Translations under genes and position numbers: made by a program | Part shown: one piece after another, positions 46,600-56,000 of the stretch | How the letters are laid out: every line of letters begins with the position of its first letter | Position numbering within the stretch: position 1 is the first letter of the stretch | NCBI GenBank assembly: GCA_014925825.1 | Contig: JACGCK010000058.1 | Span: forward strand, 124,001 to 188,000 | Reading direction: 5' to 3' | Length of the DNA: 64,000 nt | DNA from: Pholiota molesta | Taxonomy: Eukaryota; Basidiomycota; Agaricomycetes; Agaricales; Strophariaceae | Notes under the pieces: generated by a model | What the model was told of the DNA's origin: nothing | Seen by the model: the letters and a program-made list of their open reading frames with translations, nothing else | Databases searched by the model: none

Positions 46600-49039
46600 T
46601 TACTGATCAACTGCCATGTCCAAGTCACCTGCCATTGCCGCTGCCGAAGGATCATTTGGCACATGGGGAAGTGCCGTTGTACCAAAGCGAGGTGACCTAC
46701 GGGTAGGCACTGGAGATATCTTGCGCACACCACGTCCCCGAGATCCCGAACGTCCGCGTTTCGGGACATTTGCTGCCCCAAGGTGATGACCTAGGGTGGT
46801 GGCAGCACCATCAGGAGCAGATGGGCTAGCACCTGGTCCCACTGAGGTAGCTTCCTGTGAGTTCAGTGGTGTGGGCGCAATGATCTGCACAGGAGGAGCG
46901 GGGCCGTCTGACATGTGATTGAGGGGAGCTTCGGCACTAGCTGCAGGGCTTTCAGACTCGGCGCCGACATCTTTCTCGGACATGGCACCGACATCTTTGT
47001 CGGACTCGGCAGCGACATCCTTCTCAGACTCGGCACCATCCTTGTCATCGTCATTGGCACCTACCTCATCCTCGGCAGTGGCCCCCACATCAGCATCCTC
47101 ATCTGTACCATCACTGCCATCTCCTTCCTCTGTACCTGTAACAGACCCGGTGCCCTTGTTGTCCATCCATGCAGTTATGCGCTGTTCCACGACTCCCAAA
47201 CGTTGGTGAAGGTTGTAAAACTTGTGCCGAGCCTTGTCAGTGTGCTTCTCGAGGACTGTCAGCTTGTTGACAGCATCTTGGGCAAGCGCCTCGGCAGTTC
47301 GGACATCGTTCTCGACTTTGTTGTATACAGCAGTGCTTTCTCCAACCTTTTTCTCCAGCCTCACCTGGCGGAACTCCAGGTCCGACCCCATCTTCTCCTG
47401 TCTCACCAGCTGGGATTCCAGCCCGTCCATCCTCTGGTCGAGTTCCTCTTGACGTCGGTCCACCATATCAAAATTCTCCTGGACCTTCTTCACCTTCTTG
47501 TCGATGTCTTCAATAACCTTCAACTTGCCCAACAAAACATTGATACGGCCTTCGGCAGATGCCAGACGCCTCTCAAGTTCAGGGACCCTGTGATCAGTTG
47601 TTTCGTTCGGCACCGGGCCCGCTGATCACACTATTCAGCATTGAATGAGCAAGAAAATGGTGAAGACTCACCTTTGCCCTTCCCCTTAAGAGCTGCAGGA
47701 ATACGGCCATCCTTGCCTGACCGGCCTACTGCTGCCGATGCCACTGCCGAACGGTCGTCCTCAGACTCAACGTAGGGGGTGCTCTTCGGTGCCCGATTGC
47801 CACGCTTTGTCTTTGGTGCAGTCTCCTCCGAACGCATCCGCTTCATGGTTGGGTGGCCACCCCGTTTGCAGGCCAACTTCTGCTTGGCACAGGGATAGCA
47901 GGCAGCTCCATTGCGTTGCTTCTCGCAGTCTTTGCGAAGTCTGAGGCAACGATCACAAGGACGCGGGTGAATTTCCCCCGTATGATATGGCCCACGATCA
48001 CCTTCGACCGACTCCTCTGGCTCGTCACCATCCTCCATCTCTGCATCCGAGTCCTCAATGCGCTTGCGTTTCACAGCCCGTGAACCTCCACGACGTACTT
48101 CGGCATTGCCATGTGCTCCGTCCGATGCCGAATGCCTCTCCTCGTCCTCATCCATGCGCTCAATGGAGGCAAGGCGCCGTTCATTGCGGGGGCTGACAGA
48201 CATTCTGGCTAATTCGGCAGTGGGAACTTTGGGGGTGACACTGGCAGTGCGCGCATCTTTCCCACCATGTGTCAATGTCGCAGATGGGTGGCTCGGGCCC
48301 GAACTAGCAGCGGCATGCTTTGCAACAGGTTTGGTTACAGCAGCAGGGGCCGCCTTTGGGGTCGCCTTGGGTTTCGCCTGGGCTGCTGCCTTGGTTGCCA
48401 CCTTGGGGTCTGAGTGTGCAGTCTCTTTCGGTGGCTTGTCCAACTTTGAAGCCATAATGGGTTTTGCCTTGGGATTTGGTTTCGACGATTTTCCTCCCAC
48501 CATAACGTTCGGTGTCGGCACTTCCTTCGGTGTCGGCACTTCCTTCGGTGTCGGCACTTCCTTCGGTGTCGGTTTGACAGTCGGCAACGGCATCGACGAT
48601 CCAGCTTCAGGCTTGGGGGGGCGGGCAGATGGCTGTGTGCGTGCAGCATGTGTCTGCTGCTGTTGGGCTGCCTTTTCCTCCTGCTTGGCCTTCTGTTTGG
48701 CATCGTGATCCCTTAGCTTTTGGCGCTGTAGCTGCAAAAACTCAGTGTTGATGGACTTGCTCCTCTTGGCAGTCTTGAAAGCCACTGAGAAATCCCACAA
48801 GAAGAGTGGCTCGCGAAAGACTGTGCGCAAGTCCGCACGGCCATGCATCTTATAAATACGACACTGTGGATTGTTAGTACACTTATATTATGCTGGGCAA
48901 CGTTACTTACCAGCTCCTGGTCTTCAGCATCCATCACCTCTACAATATTGCCCTTCACAACACCCTGCCGAATGACTCCTTCTAGGCGCCTGACAACAGC
49001 TAGTACGGCCGCTGGGGTGTCTGGCATTTCTGATGACAT
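46600..49039 (-). CDS. KDZ-element protein: cysteine cluster plus coiled coil
   Basis: Three exons. Exon 1 starts MSSEMPDTPAAVLAVVRRLE; an intron with a clear TACTAAC branch point (about 48911-48866) joins CRIYKMHGRADLRTVF. A long basic/Pro/Ala-rich region with three PTPKEV repeats (around 48510-48575) follows, then a cysteine cluster PCDRCLRLRKDCEKQ ... AACYPCAKQKLACKRG (C-x2-C-x6-C ... C-x2-C-x6-C spacing, Zn2Cys6-like). A phase-1 intron (about 47672-47624) joins a coiled-coil region (ERRLASAEGRINVLLGKLKV onward, ~150 residues of heptads), an acidic repeat tract (EKDVAAESDKDVGAMSEKDV) and a basic tail ending DLDMAVDQ. It resembles fungal zinc-cluster DNA-binding proteins with a dimerising coil, but the cluster lies mid-protein. 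A DNA-binding accessory or regulator of the element is inferred. Confidence 0.7.
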
Positions 49040-49304
49040 GTTGAGATTGTGTCAAGTGGTAACGATGACGAGAGAGGAGAGATGTGGTAGAGTAAAAGCT
49101 AGCACTGTGTAAGGGGAGTCGGATACGGCAGGAAGAAAAACTTGAACATCAATCGACTGATCAAATCCAACATGTGACCATGTGACCAACCAAATATAAA
49201 TAGACATCAATCTTGTCTTATCTGATGTTGTGGTCGGACAAAGTTATATAAAAATTGATCAAGTTATATAGAAATTTATCGTTGCTCCTCTCATCTCAAT
49301 TGTT
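49040..49304. promoter_or_regulatory. Divergent promoter region inside the KDZ element
   Basis: The ~265-bp spacer between divergent genes contains two CATGTGACCA-type boxes (about 49170-49190) and two AAGTTATATA(G/A)AAAT(T)GATC-like repeats (about 49240-49280) close to the plus-strand start at 49305. No gene. Confidence 0.4.
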
Positions 49305-50116
49305 ATGCAAAATAACCAGAAATCTGTAACACCATCTGATGTCCCTGATGGATATACGATCGGCATCGGACCCAATGGACAACACTATATTGTCCCCCAA
49401 TTCATGGTCACTGCACTTGACAATGCATTTGAATCATATCGGGTTAAGTCTGATTTGAAGGTTGCAAATTTCCAAGGGGAGGTAAGTAGTTCTATTGCCT
49501 ATCTCTATATATGGGAAACCCTCCTTGCTATCCAATCTCAATTCGGATGTGGTCTGGTTGCCGATTCGGATGTGGTCTGGTTCGGCCCAGTGCTGATTTG
49601 GATTGGTATTACTCGGGAGTCGGGCCCATATCTATTTGGATGTGGTCTTGCTAATTCGGGCCTGTATTGATTCGGGCCTGTATTGATTCGGGCCTGTATT
49701 GATTCGGGCCTGTATTGATTCGGGCCCGCTCTCATATTTTGTCAATCAATGCCGACTCTCTTTATACTGACTGTTGCATTTATACAGGGCTTGCCAATAG
49801 CAAATCGTATGCAAGATCTTATAGGAGAAGCAAAAATCAACACCCCTCCGAATCCCGTAAGCCCCATGATAAGCTTGTATCATAAAAATGGCTAATATAG
49901 ACAAAGGATTTGAATAACCGAGAGCGCCTTACTCTTCATGCCGACATTGTGGCTTTGCAAGAGAAGCTTGGCATATCATACAAAGATGCCGCCCACAGGT
50001 TATATATTGCCGAGCTGGAAAAGCTCAAAGTTCACGACCTTGCCTCCAAGGCATTCGAGAACCTTGAAAAAAGAATTGATTCATACATTGTATCATTGGA
50101 GGATAAAAATATGTAG
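49305..50116 (+). CDS. Small helical KDZ-element protein ending in the right TIR
   Basis: Three exons: MQNNQKSVTPSDVPDGYTIG to KVANFQGE; after a ~300-nt intron (49482-49786) GLPIANRMQDLIGEAKINTP; and, after a short intron, DLNNRERLTLHADIVALQEK through LEKRIDSYIVSLEDKNM, TAG at 50114. The C-terminal ~65 residues look like a coiled coil. I do not recognise the family. The last nine codons lie within the right terminal inverted repeat, so the TIR is partly coding here and the transcript must end inside the TIR. The large first intron carries a 16-bp minisatellite. Confidence 0.6.
49654..49731. repeat. 16-bp tandem repeat in an intron
   Basis: Five units of ATTCGGGCCTGTATTG (the last truncated and changed to ATTCGGGCCCG) start at 49654, 49670, 49686, 49702 and 49718. 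A related pair, ATTCGGATGTGGTCTGG, precedes them at about 49540-49582. All lie in the first intron of the 49305 gene. Confidence 0.9.
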
Positions 50117-50779
50117 ATGTGTCATTGAAAATCTGCTGCTGCTGCTATATTCCAATATTATTTGCTTTCATTCTGTATTGCCGAACCCACATGTTCCTAA
50201 CCTACTGCCGTCCGATGCCGAACCAATTGCCGTCCGATGCTATTTGCTGGGTGGCCCCGGGGCAAAAAGAGTTGTTGATATAGTTTGTGAGCCCTGCAAT
50301 AAAGGTGGCTGGCAGTTAGAATTTTATCATTATCAGAAATTTTGCCATGCTGGAGAATTGAACCATTGACTTTGTAGACCGACCCACCAGCGTTAACTCA
50401 CAGCCTTTCGATCGTGACCACTTAGCCAAAATGCCATGTCTATTAATCAGATTCTAAGCTGTATAGGCTGCAGACAAATTGAATACACATCAACAACAGG
50501 GCTGCTGTCGCTGCCGAATATATATTCCCATGGAATGAGCCTGCGGACGGTTCAATTAGGCATCGGCGCCGTGGCTGCTGCCGCTGCCGCATCCCCGGGG
50601 CATATGCCCGAAATTAGGTGCACCACCGAGGGGTGTTAATCCATATGATTCGGTACACTGGTGATATTTGTAAGCTACCCGGTATGGTTATTGTAACCCA
50701 CCGACCCACCGACTTTTCGGTGAGTCCATATCATATGGTACATTGTATGTAATCGGTGGCTCATATAATATGGTACACT
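50089..50779 (-). repeat. Right terminal inverted repeat of the KDZ element
   Basis: The mate of 37348-38059. The inner boundary falls within the last exon of the gene at 49305-50116: the TIR begins about nine codons before its stop. The outer end (TATAATATGGTACACT) is directly followed by the duplicated BTG-like segment. Confidence 0.88.
50343..50435 (-). ncRNA. tRNA-like segment in the right TIR (degenerate)
   Basis: The identical counterpart of 37711-37802 on the other strand, with the same A-box-like and B-box-like stretches. See the left copy for the limits of the call. Confidence 0.35.
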
Positions 50780-51458
50780 ACTACATGCCTACCTGGACCT
50801 CGAACATTCAAAAATGTACCTCTGAGTGGAGCTTTCGGGGACGTCTGCCCGACTTGTTGCTCGAGACATCTGATATAAATATTATCTATGCGTCTCACCA
50901 ACAGTTTCAATGTTATGAGCAAAGCTGCAAACTGAGGATTCCTCGCAAGCCCGCAGGTCGTCACGCGCGCGGAGTAGGAGTGCGTGTTTGGTTGTCGTTC
51001 CTTTTTGGGAGTGACCAAAATCTGGACCAAACAGGCATTGTCCACAGCCACGTATTGCACGCTAATATGAACAATGCTGGTGCGCACAATGGGGCCACCG
51101 ACTCCTTTATTGTCGCCTACCGTCCCTCTATCCCATATATATATGGGGCGGTTGTCGCTGGAGAATTCCTCACCAGGTTTCCCCTGACCCATTCTGCTCA
51201 TTGCCAGCCCAGCTTCGTTTGCTCTTTCGTCCTCTACCATCTCCTCCAGTTCTCAATTTACCCAGGTGTGTATCTGCCTCTCCTTACCTTCCAAGCCTCG
51301 CGTCTTACATGCGGCTTTCGTTTTCAGTTTCATCCCCTTTAGACGCCCATTCCCAGTTCATTTTCGCAATTATCACACGTCCTTGAATCGCCGGTCGATC
51401 CCTTTTACAAGCCCTTTCACGAAGCTCTCTTCTGCACCCTTACGACCCAATCAAAAAA
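50780..51458 (+). other. Upstream region of BTG-like copy 2, begins at the KDZ end
   Basis: Homology to the inverted copy-1 upstream region begins within about 10 bp of the KDZ end (CCTACCTGGAC versus CTTACCTGGAC at ~11432 on the minus strand), is interrupted by a ~60-bp segment in one copy, and continues to the start codon. It holds the TATA-like element and leader. Confidence 0.6.
51135..51144 (+). promoter_or_regulatory. TATA-like core promoter of BTG-like copy 2
   Basis: ATATATATATGGGGCGGTTG lies about 315 bp before the start codon at 51459 and is aligned with TATAAATATGAGGCGGTTG of copy 1, followed by the shared TCCTCACCAGGTTTCCCC block. The conservation supports promoter function in both copies. 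Confidence 0.5.
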
Positions 51459-52918
51459 ATGGCATTCACCAACACCACCGTCCTCGCCGTCCCCATGACC
51501 CTCGCCCCGGCCAGCCTCACGCACGCCATCGCCTTCCTCACGCGCCCCCTCCTCCCCGCGCTCGCCCCCTCCACCCTCGCGCTCCTCCACTCCGCCCTCC
51601 GCCGCACCCTGGAGGCCGCGTACGTCCCGAACCGCGCCTCCCGTTTAGTGCTCGCCTTCGGCGGGCCCGGCGCCCCGCCCCGCGCCCCGTCGCCGTCGCG
51701 TGCCGCGCCGCGGGCGTCGCGTGGGCCGTGTTCATGCCGCTCCTCTCGACGAGCGCGTTTGCCCTGGTCATCGAGCCGCGCGTGGTCAGCGTCGCGTACC
51801 CCGCCTCTGCCTCTGGGCTCGTCCCAGCCCAGAGTGCCGTCGTGTGGTCCGAGGCCGCCGCGGTGCCGCGGCGCCTCGCATCTGCCTTCTCTGCCCCTGC
51901 CCTCGCCGCCGGAGAGGAGGAGGAGACGCACGTGCGGATCAGCAAGGCGCGCGTGCAGGCCGCCTCCCTGCGCGCGACGCTGCACTCCGCGCTCGCGTGG
52001 TCCCAGACGCGCGGTACGACGCTCGCGCAGCGCCTGCTCGCGGTCGAGGAGGAGCAGGAGGCGGACGAGCTGTTCGCGATGCTCTCCACGAGCGTGCTCT
52101 CGCCCACGCCCACGCGGGACGCGTTCCCCGCCTCCCTCGCCGTTGCGTCTCCTCTCTTCCCGTACTCGTCTGCGGGTGAGGAGCAGGCGGAGGCGGGCTC
52201 GCCATCGAGCTCGCGCTCGTCCACGCCCTCCTCCTTCGGCTCCGCGTACGACAGCGACGCGGAGAGCCTCACCTCCGCGTCGTCCGCGTCGTCGTTCGAC
52301 TTCCTGGACTCCACCAAGCCCACCACTTCCTCTTTCCCCACCGCTCTTCTCATCGCCGCTGCGACGCGCCCCGTGCCCGCATTCGCGCGCCGCGTGCCCG
52401 CCTTCGCGCGCCGCGTACCCGCCCCGCCCGCATTCGTTCCCCGGCCTTCGCTCTCTACCCCTGCCCCCGCCGCCGCGCCAGCCGCACCAGCACCCGCCCC
52501 CCGCGCGTGGATCGACAGCACCAAAAAAGACGTCACGAAGTACCTGTACCAGGGCGGCGTGAGCACCGTGCTCACGGGCGGCGTCATGCTCGGCGGCGGC
52601 TCCAAGGCCTCCTCTGCTTCCAAATCCGCTTCCACGCCCAAACCCAAGCCCAGGGCTGCTGCTGCCCCTGCTCCCACGCCCCAGCACAGCGCCGTTGCTG
52701 CCGCTATTCTTAAGCCCCAGTCCACCGCTGCTGCCGCTGCACCGACGCCCACAGCGCGCGCAGAGGCACAGGAGGTGCCGAAGTACCGCGCGCCGATCGG
52801 GAGCGGGCGGTGGGGCGCGCCGGTGCACCGGTCCTCTGCTGCTGCGCCCTCGGGTGCGGTGGGTGCGGCTGGTGGGCCCGCGGCGGGGTCGTGGAGGCGC
52901 GCGGGTGCGCGTGTTTGA
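51459..52918 (+). pseudogene. BTG/Tob-like domain gene, copy 2, frameshifted
   Basis: The start MAFTNTTVLAVPMTLAPAS matches copy 1 closely, but after FGGPGAPP the frame shifts: copy 2 has four C residues (51678-51681) where copy 1 has five, and the homologous protein continues one frame over as RPVAVACRAAGVAWAV, ALVIEPRVVSVAYP and on to IDSTKKDVTKYLYQGGVS, YRAPIGSGRWG and a final GARV (TGA at 52916). Outside this site the shared frame is open for more than 400 codons with many in-frame indels, which argues that the break is recent, or is a base-call or assembly error in a C run. If the run is really five C, this is an intact paralogue of the gene at 9413-10810. As given, a truncated product diverging inside the BTG domain is expected. 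Confidence 0.7.
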
Positions 52919-53692
52919 TTTTTTGCACGGAGCGATGATTTCCAAACCTTTTCATGTATATTTTCGACGCTTTACGCCTCCACCTACGATCAAGACCAAG
53001 ACTCTTCAAGACGAACACTTAGAATGCTACGCCCTACCATTTCGCATTTTTCGACCTTTTTCTTCTTTTTTTGTAACCACTTTGTACTACCCCGATCACG
53101 AACGCTGTAATTGTAACACCGCTAGCTAACCTTCATCCCATATTCTTTGTAGCTGTATCCCATAGTCGCGCGCGCGTTTATAGCGCTCTGTTCCATTTTT
53201 TTTTTTGCACATCTTACGCTGTTTCTTATCTTATCTCCTGGGCTGCGTGCTGTCTATCTAGAACGCCCCATCCATTCCACGGCTTGTCTATCTCTATCTA
53301 TCTACTGCCCTCTCGCTGTGTTCTGCGTCTACCCGTAGTCCCCTCTGTACCCTGCATTAATAACCAGCGCACTATCCACTATCGCGTGTCTTTCTTCCGT
53401 GTGTCCTTCCTTGCCTTGCCTTGCGCTCCTCGGTGTGCCTTTCGGGTGTTTGTTGGAACGTGGCGTGTTTCTGAGCTCGCGGCGCACGTGCGCTTGCGGT
53501 GCAGATGCGGATGGTTGGTTTGATTGATTGACCTCGGGGACGGTTTCAAGTTGGCGATGCTGGATACGATACTGGCGGGGCACTGCGCAGCTCCTGCTTC
53601 TGTATTCTGTATGTATTCTGATCGATGAGTTTCTTGGGACTGGTGACCGGTGACGGCTTACAGGCTGTGACTGAGTCTTGGGTTTGCAGCGT
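52919..53692. other. 3' flank of BTG-like copy 2
   Basis: Homologous (inverted) to about 8850-9412 until roughly 53540, with long shared pyrimidine-rich stretches such as TTTACGCTGTTTCTTAT-type sequence. No gene beyond the duplicated 3' flank. Confidence 0.55.
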
Positions 53693-53903
53693 TCGGCGCG
53701 CTGTGCAATACACCGAATTTAAAAGACTGCATGCGTCATTGTTGCCCCCACCCTCGTAATTATGTTTTTTTGATGATGACCTTGATATGTTTTCAATTTG
53801 TGTGCATGCCCTTACAGCCTCCCAATCGCATCTGGATCTATATACGGTCCTCCTTTTGTCCGCATCTGATGACGATTATCTGATATGCGATGGTGGTGGC
53901 TGA
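53693..53903 (+). repeat. Dispersed repeat B, copy 2
   Basis: Same-orientation partner of 36232-36465; shared GGCGCGCTGTGCAA, GACCTTGATATGTTTTC, TACAGCCTCCCAATCGCA and TCTGATATG in order. It lies about 150 bp beyond the end of the BTG copy-2 homology. Confidence 0.65.
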
Positions 53904-54025
53904 TTGAACGAGGCATTTGAGGTAGATAATAAGTGAGTATACTCGTTCTTCTACAACATTTTTTCCCTATTTGACTCAAAAATTCAAATATCATCGGCAG
54001 GAGCCCTCCTTCCGCCGTGTCGACC

Positions 54026-54031
54026 AAAAAA
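54026..54031 (-). terminator. Pol III T-run terminator of tRNA-Glu
   Basis: Six T residues on the minus strand a few bases after the tRNA 3' end. Confidence 0.7.
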
Positions 54032-54034
54032 GAT

Positions 54035-54120
54035 TCGGGTACGGGGAATCGAACCCCGAGCTGCCGCGACACTCTTTAAAGTTTGAGAGGCGGCAATGTT
54101 AGCCGTTACACCATACCCGA
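54035..54120 (-). tRNA. tRNA-Glu (CTC) with a short anticodon-loop intron
   Basis: On the minus strand the acceptor arms TCGGGTA and TACCCGA pair perfectly. The D-arm region GGTGTAACGGCTAACAT is typical of tRNA-Glu, the anticodon stem is GCCGC/GCGGC with anticodon CTC, and the T-arm is CGGGG-TTCGATT-CCCCG. A ~15-nt intron follows the base 3' of the anticodon, the canonical 37/38 position. CCA is not encoded, as usual in eukaryotes. Confidence 0.93.
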
Positions 54121-54785
54121 TATAGTATTCGCGCCCCGGCGCCCTTCAGTTTAGCGGAGGCTCAGCACGGTAGTTAATGGTCGTATCGTATAAAACATGG
54201 GAGGGTTGAAGCTTGAAGATTTGAAAGCTTGACGGAGAAGCTGTTTGAAAATAGCGGCGCCAAATTCATGGCGTAGGAATGGTAAGTATGGGGAGTGTCG
54301 GTGCTTCAACACGACTCGTTGCCTCGCACCATAACTTCAAGGCTCCTGTCCATAGATCCATCAGGTGCGCAACCAGTGCGCTCCCAATTCGCCCTTCACT
54401 GACCCTTTCCAATTTCTTCTCATAGCTTATTGCCTGGGCGTGCGCCGTGCGCCCCTCCCCTCCAACGAGGGATGTGGGCCGGTTCTCTCACCCAATACGT
54501 CACATCGCGAACGGAATTCCGCGACGCCGCGCGGCCTGTGGATGAGGCTCGGCGATGGGCACGGCGATGGGTGTCTGCACCTTTGTCGTCTTGGGCCACA
54601 ACCAACCCACTTGTACGCATGCGGTAGTTTCAAAGTCCATCGCACAGAGCCATCCGGGGGAGATGGCGTGTGGTGCACATTGACGGTGATAGGGTCCGCG
54701 AACCCAGTGAATGCCGGCAAGTGGGGCAACGGTGACTTCAGTGGGGGAGACGGTGACACTGAGCTCGATGGTGGCGATATCGATG
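54121..54785. other. Region with no firm gene
   Basis: GC-rich with overlapping open frames on both strands (plus 54365-55147, minus 54427-54930). The minus frame continues the Lys-rich repeat peptides of 54.8-55.6 kb into a Pro/Ser-rich stretch, so it may be the 3' part of a gene there, but I see no family match. Confidence 0.35.
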
Positions 54786-55650
54786 GATCGATGCGGGCGC
54801 CGCGTTTATTCGATGGGCGCTTTGCTGTTTCCTTAACAGGCGCCTTCTTCTTGTCGCATTTTGCTTGTGGGGGGTGGCTCCGTTCTCGCCTTCTTTGGGC
54901 TGCAACTTTATGGTCAGATAAATCTACCACCAGGGAATTCCCTGATTTTTTTACCTCTGCCTCGAGGTCGATTGAGAATTTACATTCTCAACGACATGCT
55001 TGTCGGCGTGGGGTCGATTCTTTGCTCTGGTGTCCGGGTCCGATGTCGATGTCGATGGACGATCTCTGCGGGCGCCGCGCTGATTCGGCGAGGCCTTTGG
55101 CGCTTTCTGAACGGGCCCCTCCTTCCCATCTTTTTTCCCCTTTTTGAGCGGCCCTTTTTTCACCTTCTTCACGCTGCATGCAAATTGTCAGATAGTTCTA
55201 TCGCCAGGGGGTTGTCGGCAAAGATTGACCTTCGACTCGAACTCGATTGAGAATCAAAATTTTCAACGATGTTTTCCTCGGAGCGGGGTCTTTTGCCCGC
55301 GCTGGTGTTCAGCTGCGATGACGATATGCATGGACCATGATAGCTGCGGACGCGCACGCCAAGTTTGGAGCGCTTTCTGAACGGGCGCCTTCTTCACGTG
55401 TTTGTCCACCTTTGTGAACGACACTTTTCTTTTCTTTTCTTCGGGCTGCGTGCAACTTGCTACATATTCCATTGCCAGGGGGCTGCCCGCGAAAAATTTA
55501 CCTTCGACTCGAGCTCGATTGAGGATACTGAGGATCAACGACGTATTCGTCGGAGTGTGGCCGTTTGCCCGCTCTGGTTTTCGGGCCAAATTAAACCCCC
55601 TCTCGGAAATGGACGTGCAGGGCTTCTCGAAACCCGATACTGGACCCTGG
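54786..55650 (-). repeat. Three ~270-bp tandem repeats, possibly coding (minus strand)
   Basis: Landmarks repeat at ~270 bp: GGCGCTTT near 54816, TGGCGCTTTCTGAACGGG at ~55098 and GAGCGCTTTCTGAACGGG at ~55368; GGGCTGCAACTT / CGCTGCATGCAA / GGGCTGCGTGCAACTT; and CCAGGG(G) followed by CGA(G)CTCGATTGAG. Units are diverged. On the minus strand each unit can give a Lys-rich peptide (KKAPVKETAKRPSNKRGAR; KKGPLKKG...GPVQKAPKAS; KKAPVQKALQTW), suggesting but not proving a repeated exon. Frames differ between units, so introns or decay must be assumed. Confidence 0.6.
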
Positions 55651-56000
55651 TTGAGGGGGTCTCTGGAGAACGGCAGCGCAGGTGCTTGTCCATCGTAAGA
55701 TCTAAGGTCAGCACCTGTTCGATAAGTATTCGGCATACAGTGCACTGACCATAGCGCTCTTTGACGCGAGATTTCGGTATTGGGTTGTATAGAAGTTGTT
55801 TATTTACTCGTAGTAATAAAGTATAATTTCCACATGTCGACTTTGATTCCAGTGCTTGCAGTTGTCAGTGGTGAATGGTACGAGATTAAGCGACGAGTGC
55901 TTAAATTATCCCCCACACAAACTACAAACCGAAGATAAGTATCAACAAAGAGATAATTTTCATTTGTACTTTAACAAGGCCGAGATATTGTACTTTCAGA

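Larger units (their letters stand above)
37348..50779. mobile_element. KDZ (Kyakuja-Dileera-Zisupton) giant DNA transposon
   Basis: A 13.4-kb element with ~700-bp terminal inverted repeats whose ends start AGTGTACCATAT. It encodes a KDZ transposase and four further predicted genes, with open frames after splicing. KDZ elements are a lineage-expanded class of large DNA transposons in Agaricomycetes, often linked to TET/JBP dioxygenase genes (Iyer and colleagues described this association); I found no TET/JBP gene in this copy. The motif TGCCGA/TCGGCA recurs throughout. No target-site duplication is evident: the 8-10 bp flanking the two ends do not match. Confidence 0.88.

Noticed and set aside
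37330..50790. Target-site duplication and a TET/JBP gene for the KDZ element
   Set aside because: The 8-10 bp next to the two ends do not match, and none of the element's proteins shows the HxD...H dioxygenase pattern of TET/JBP.
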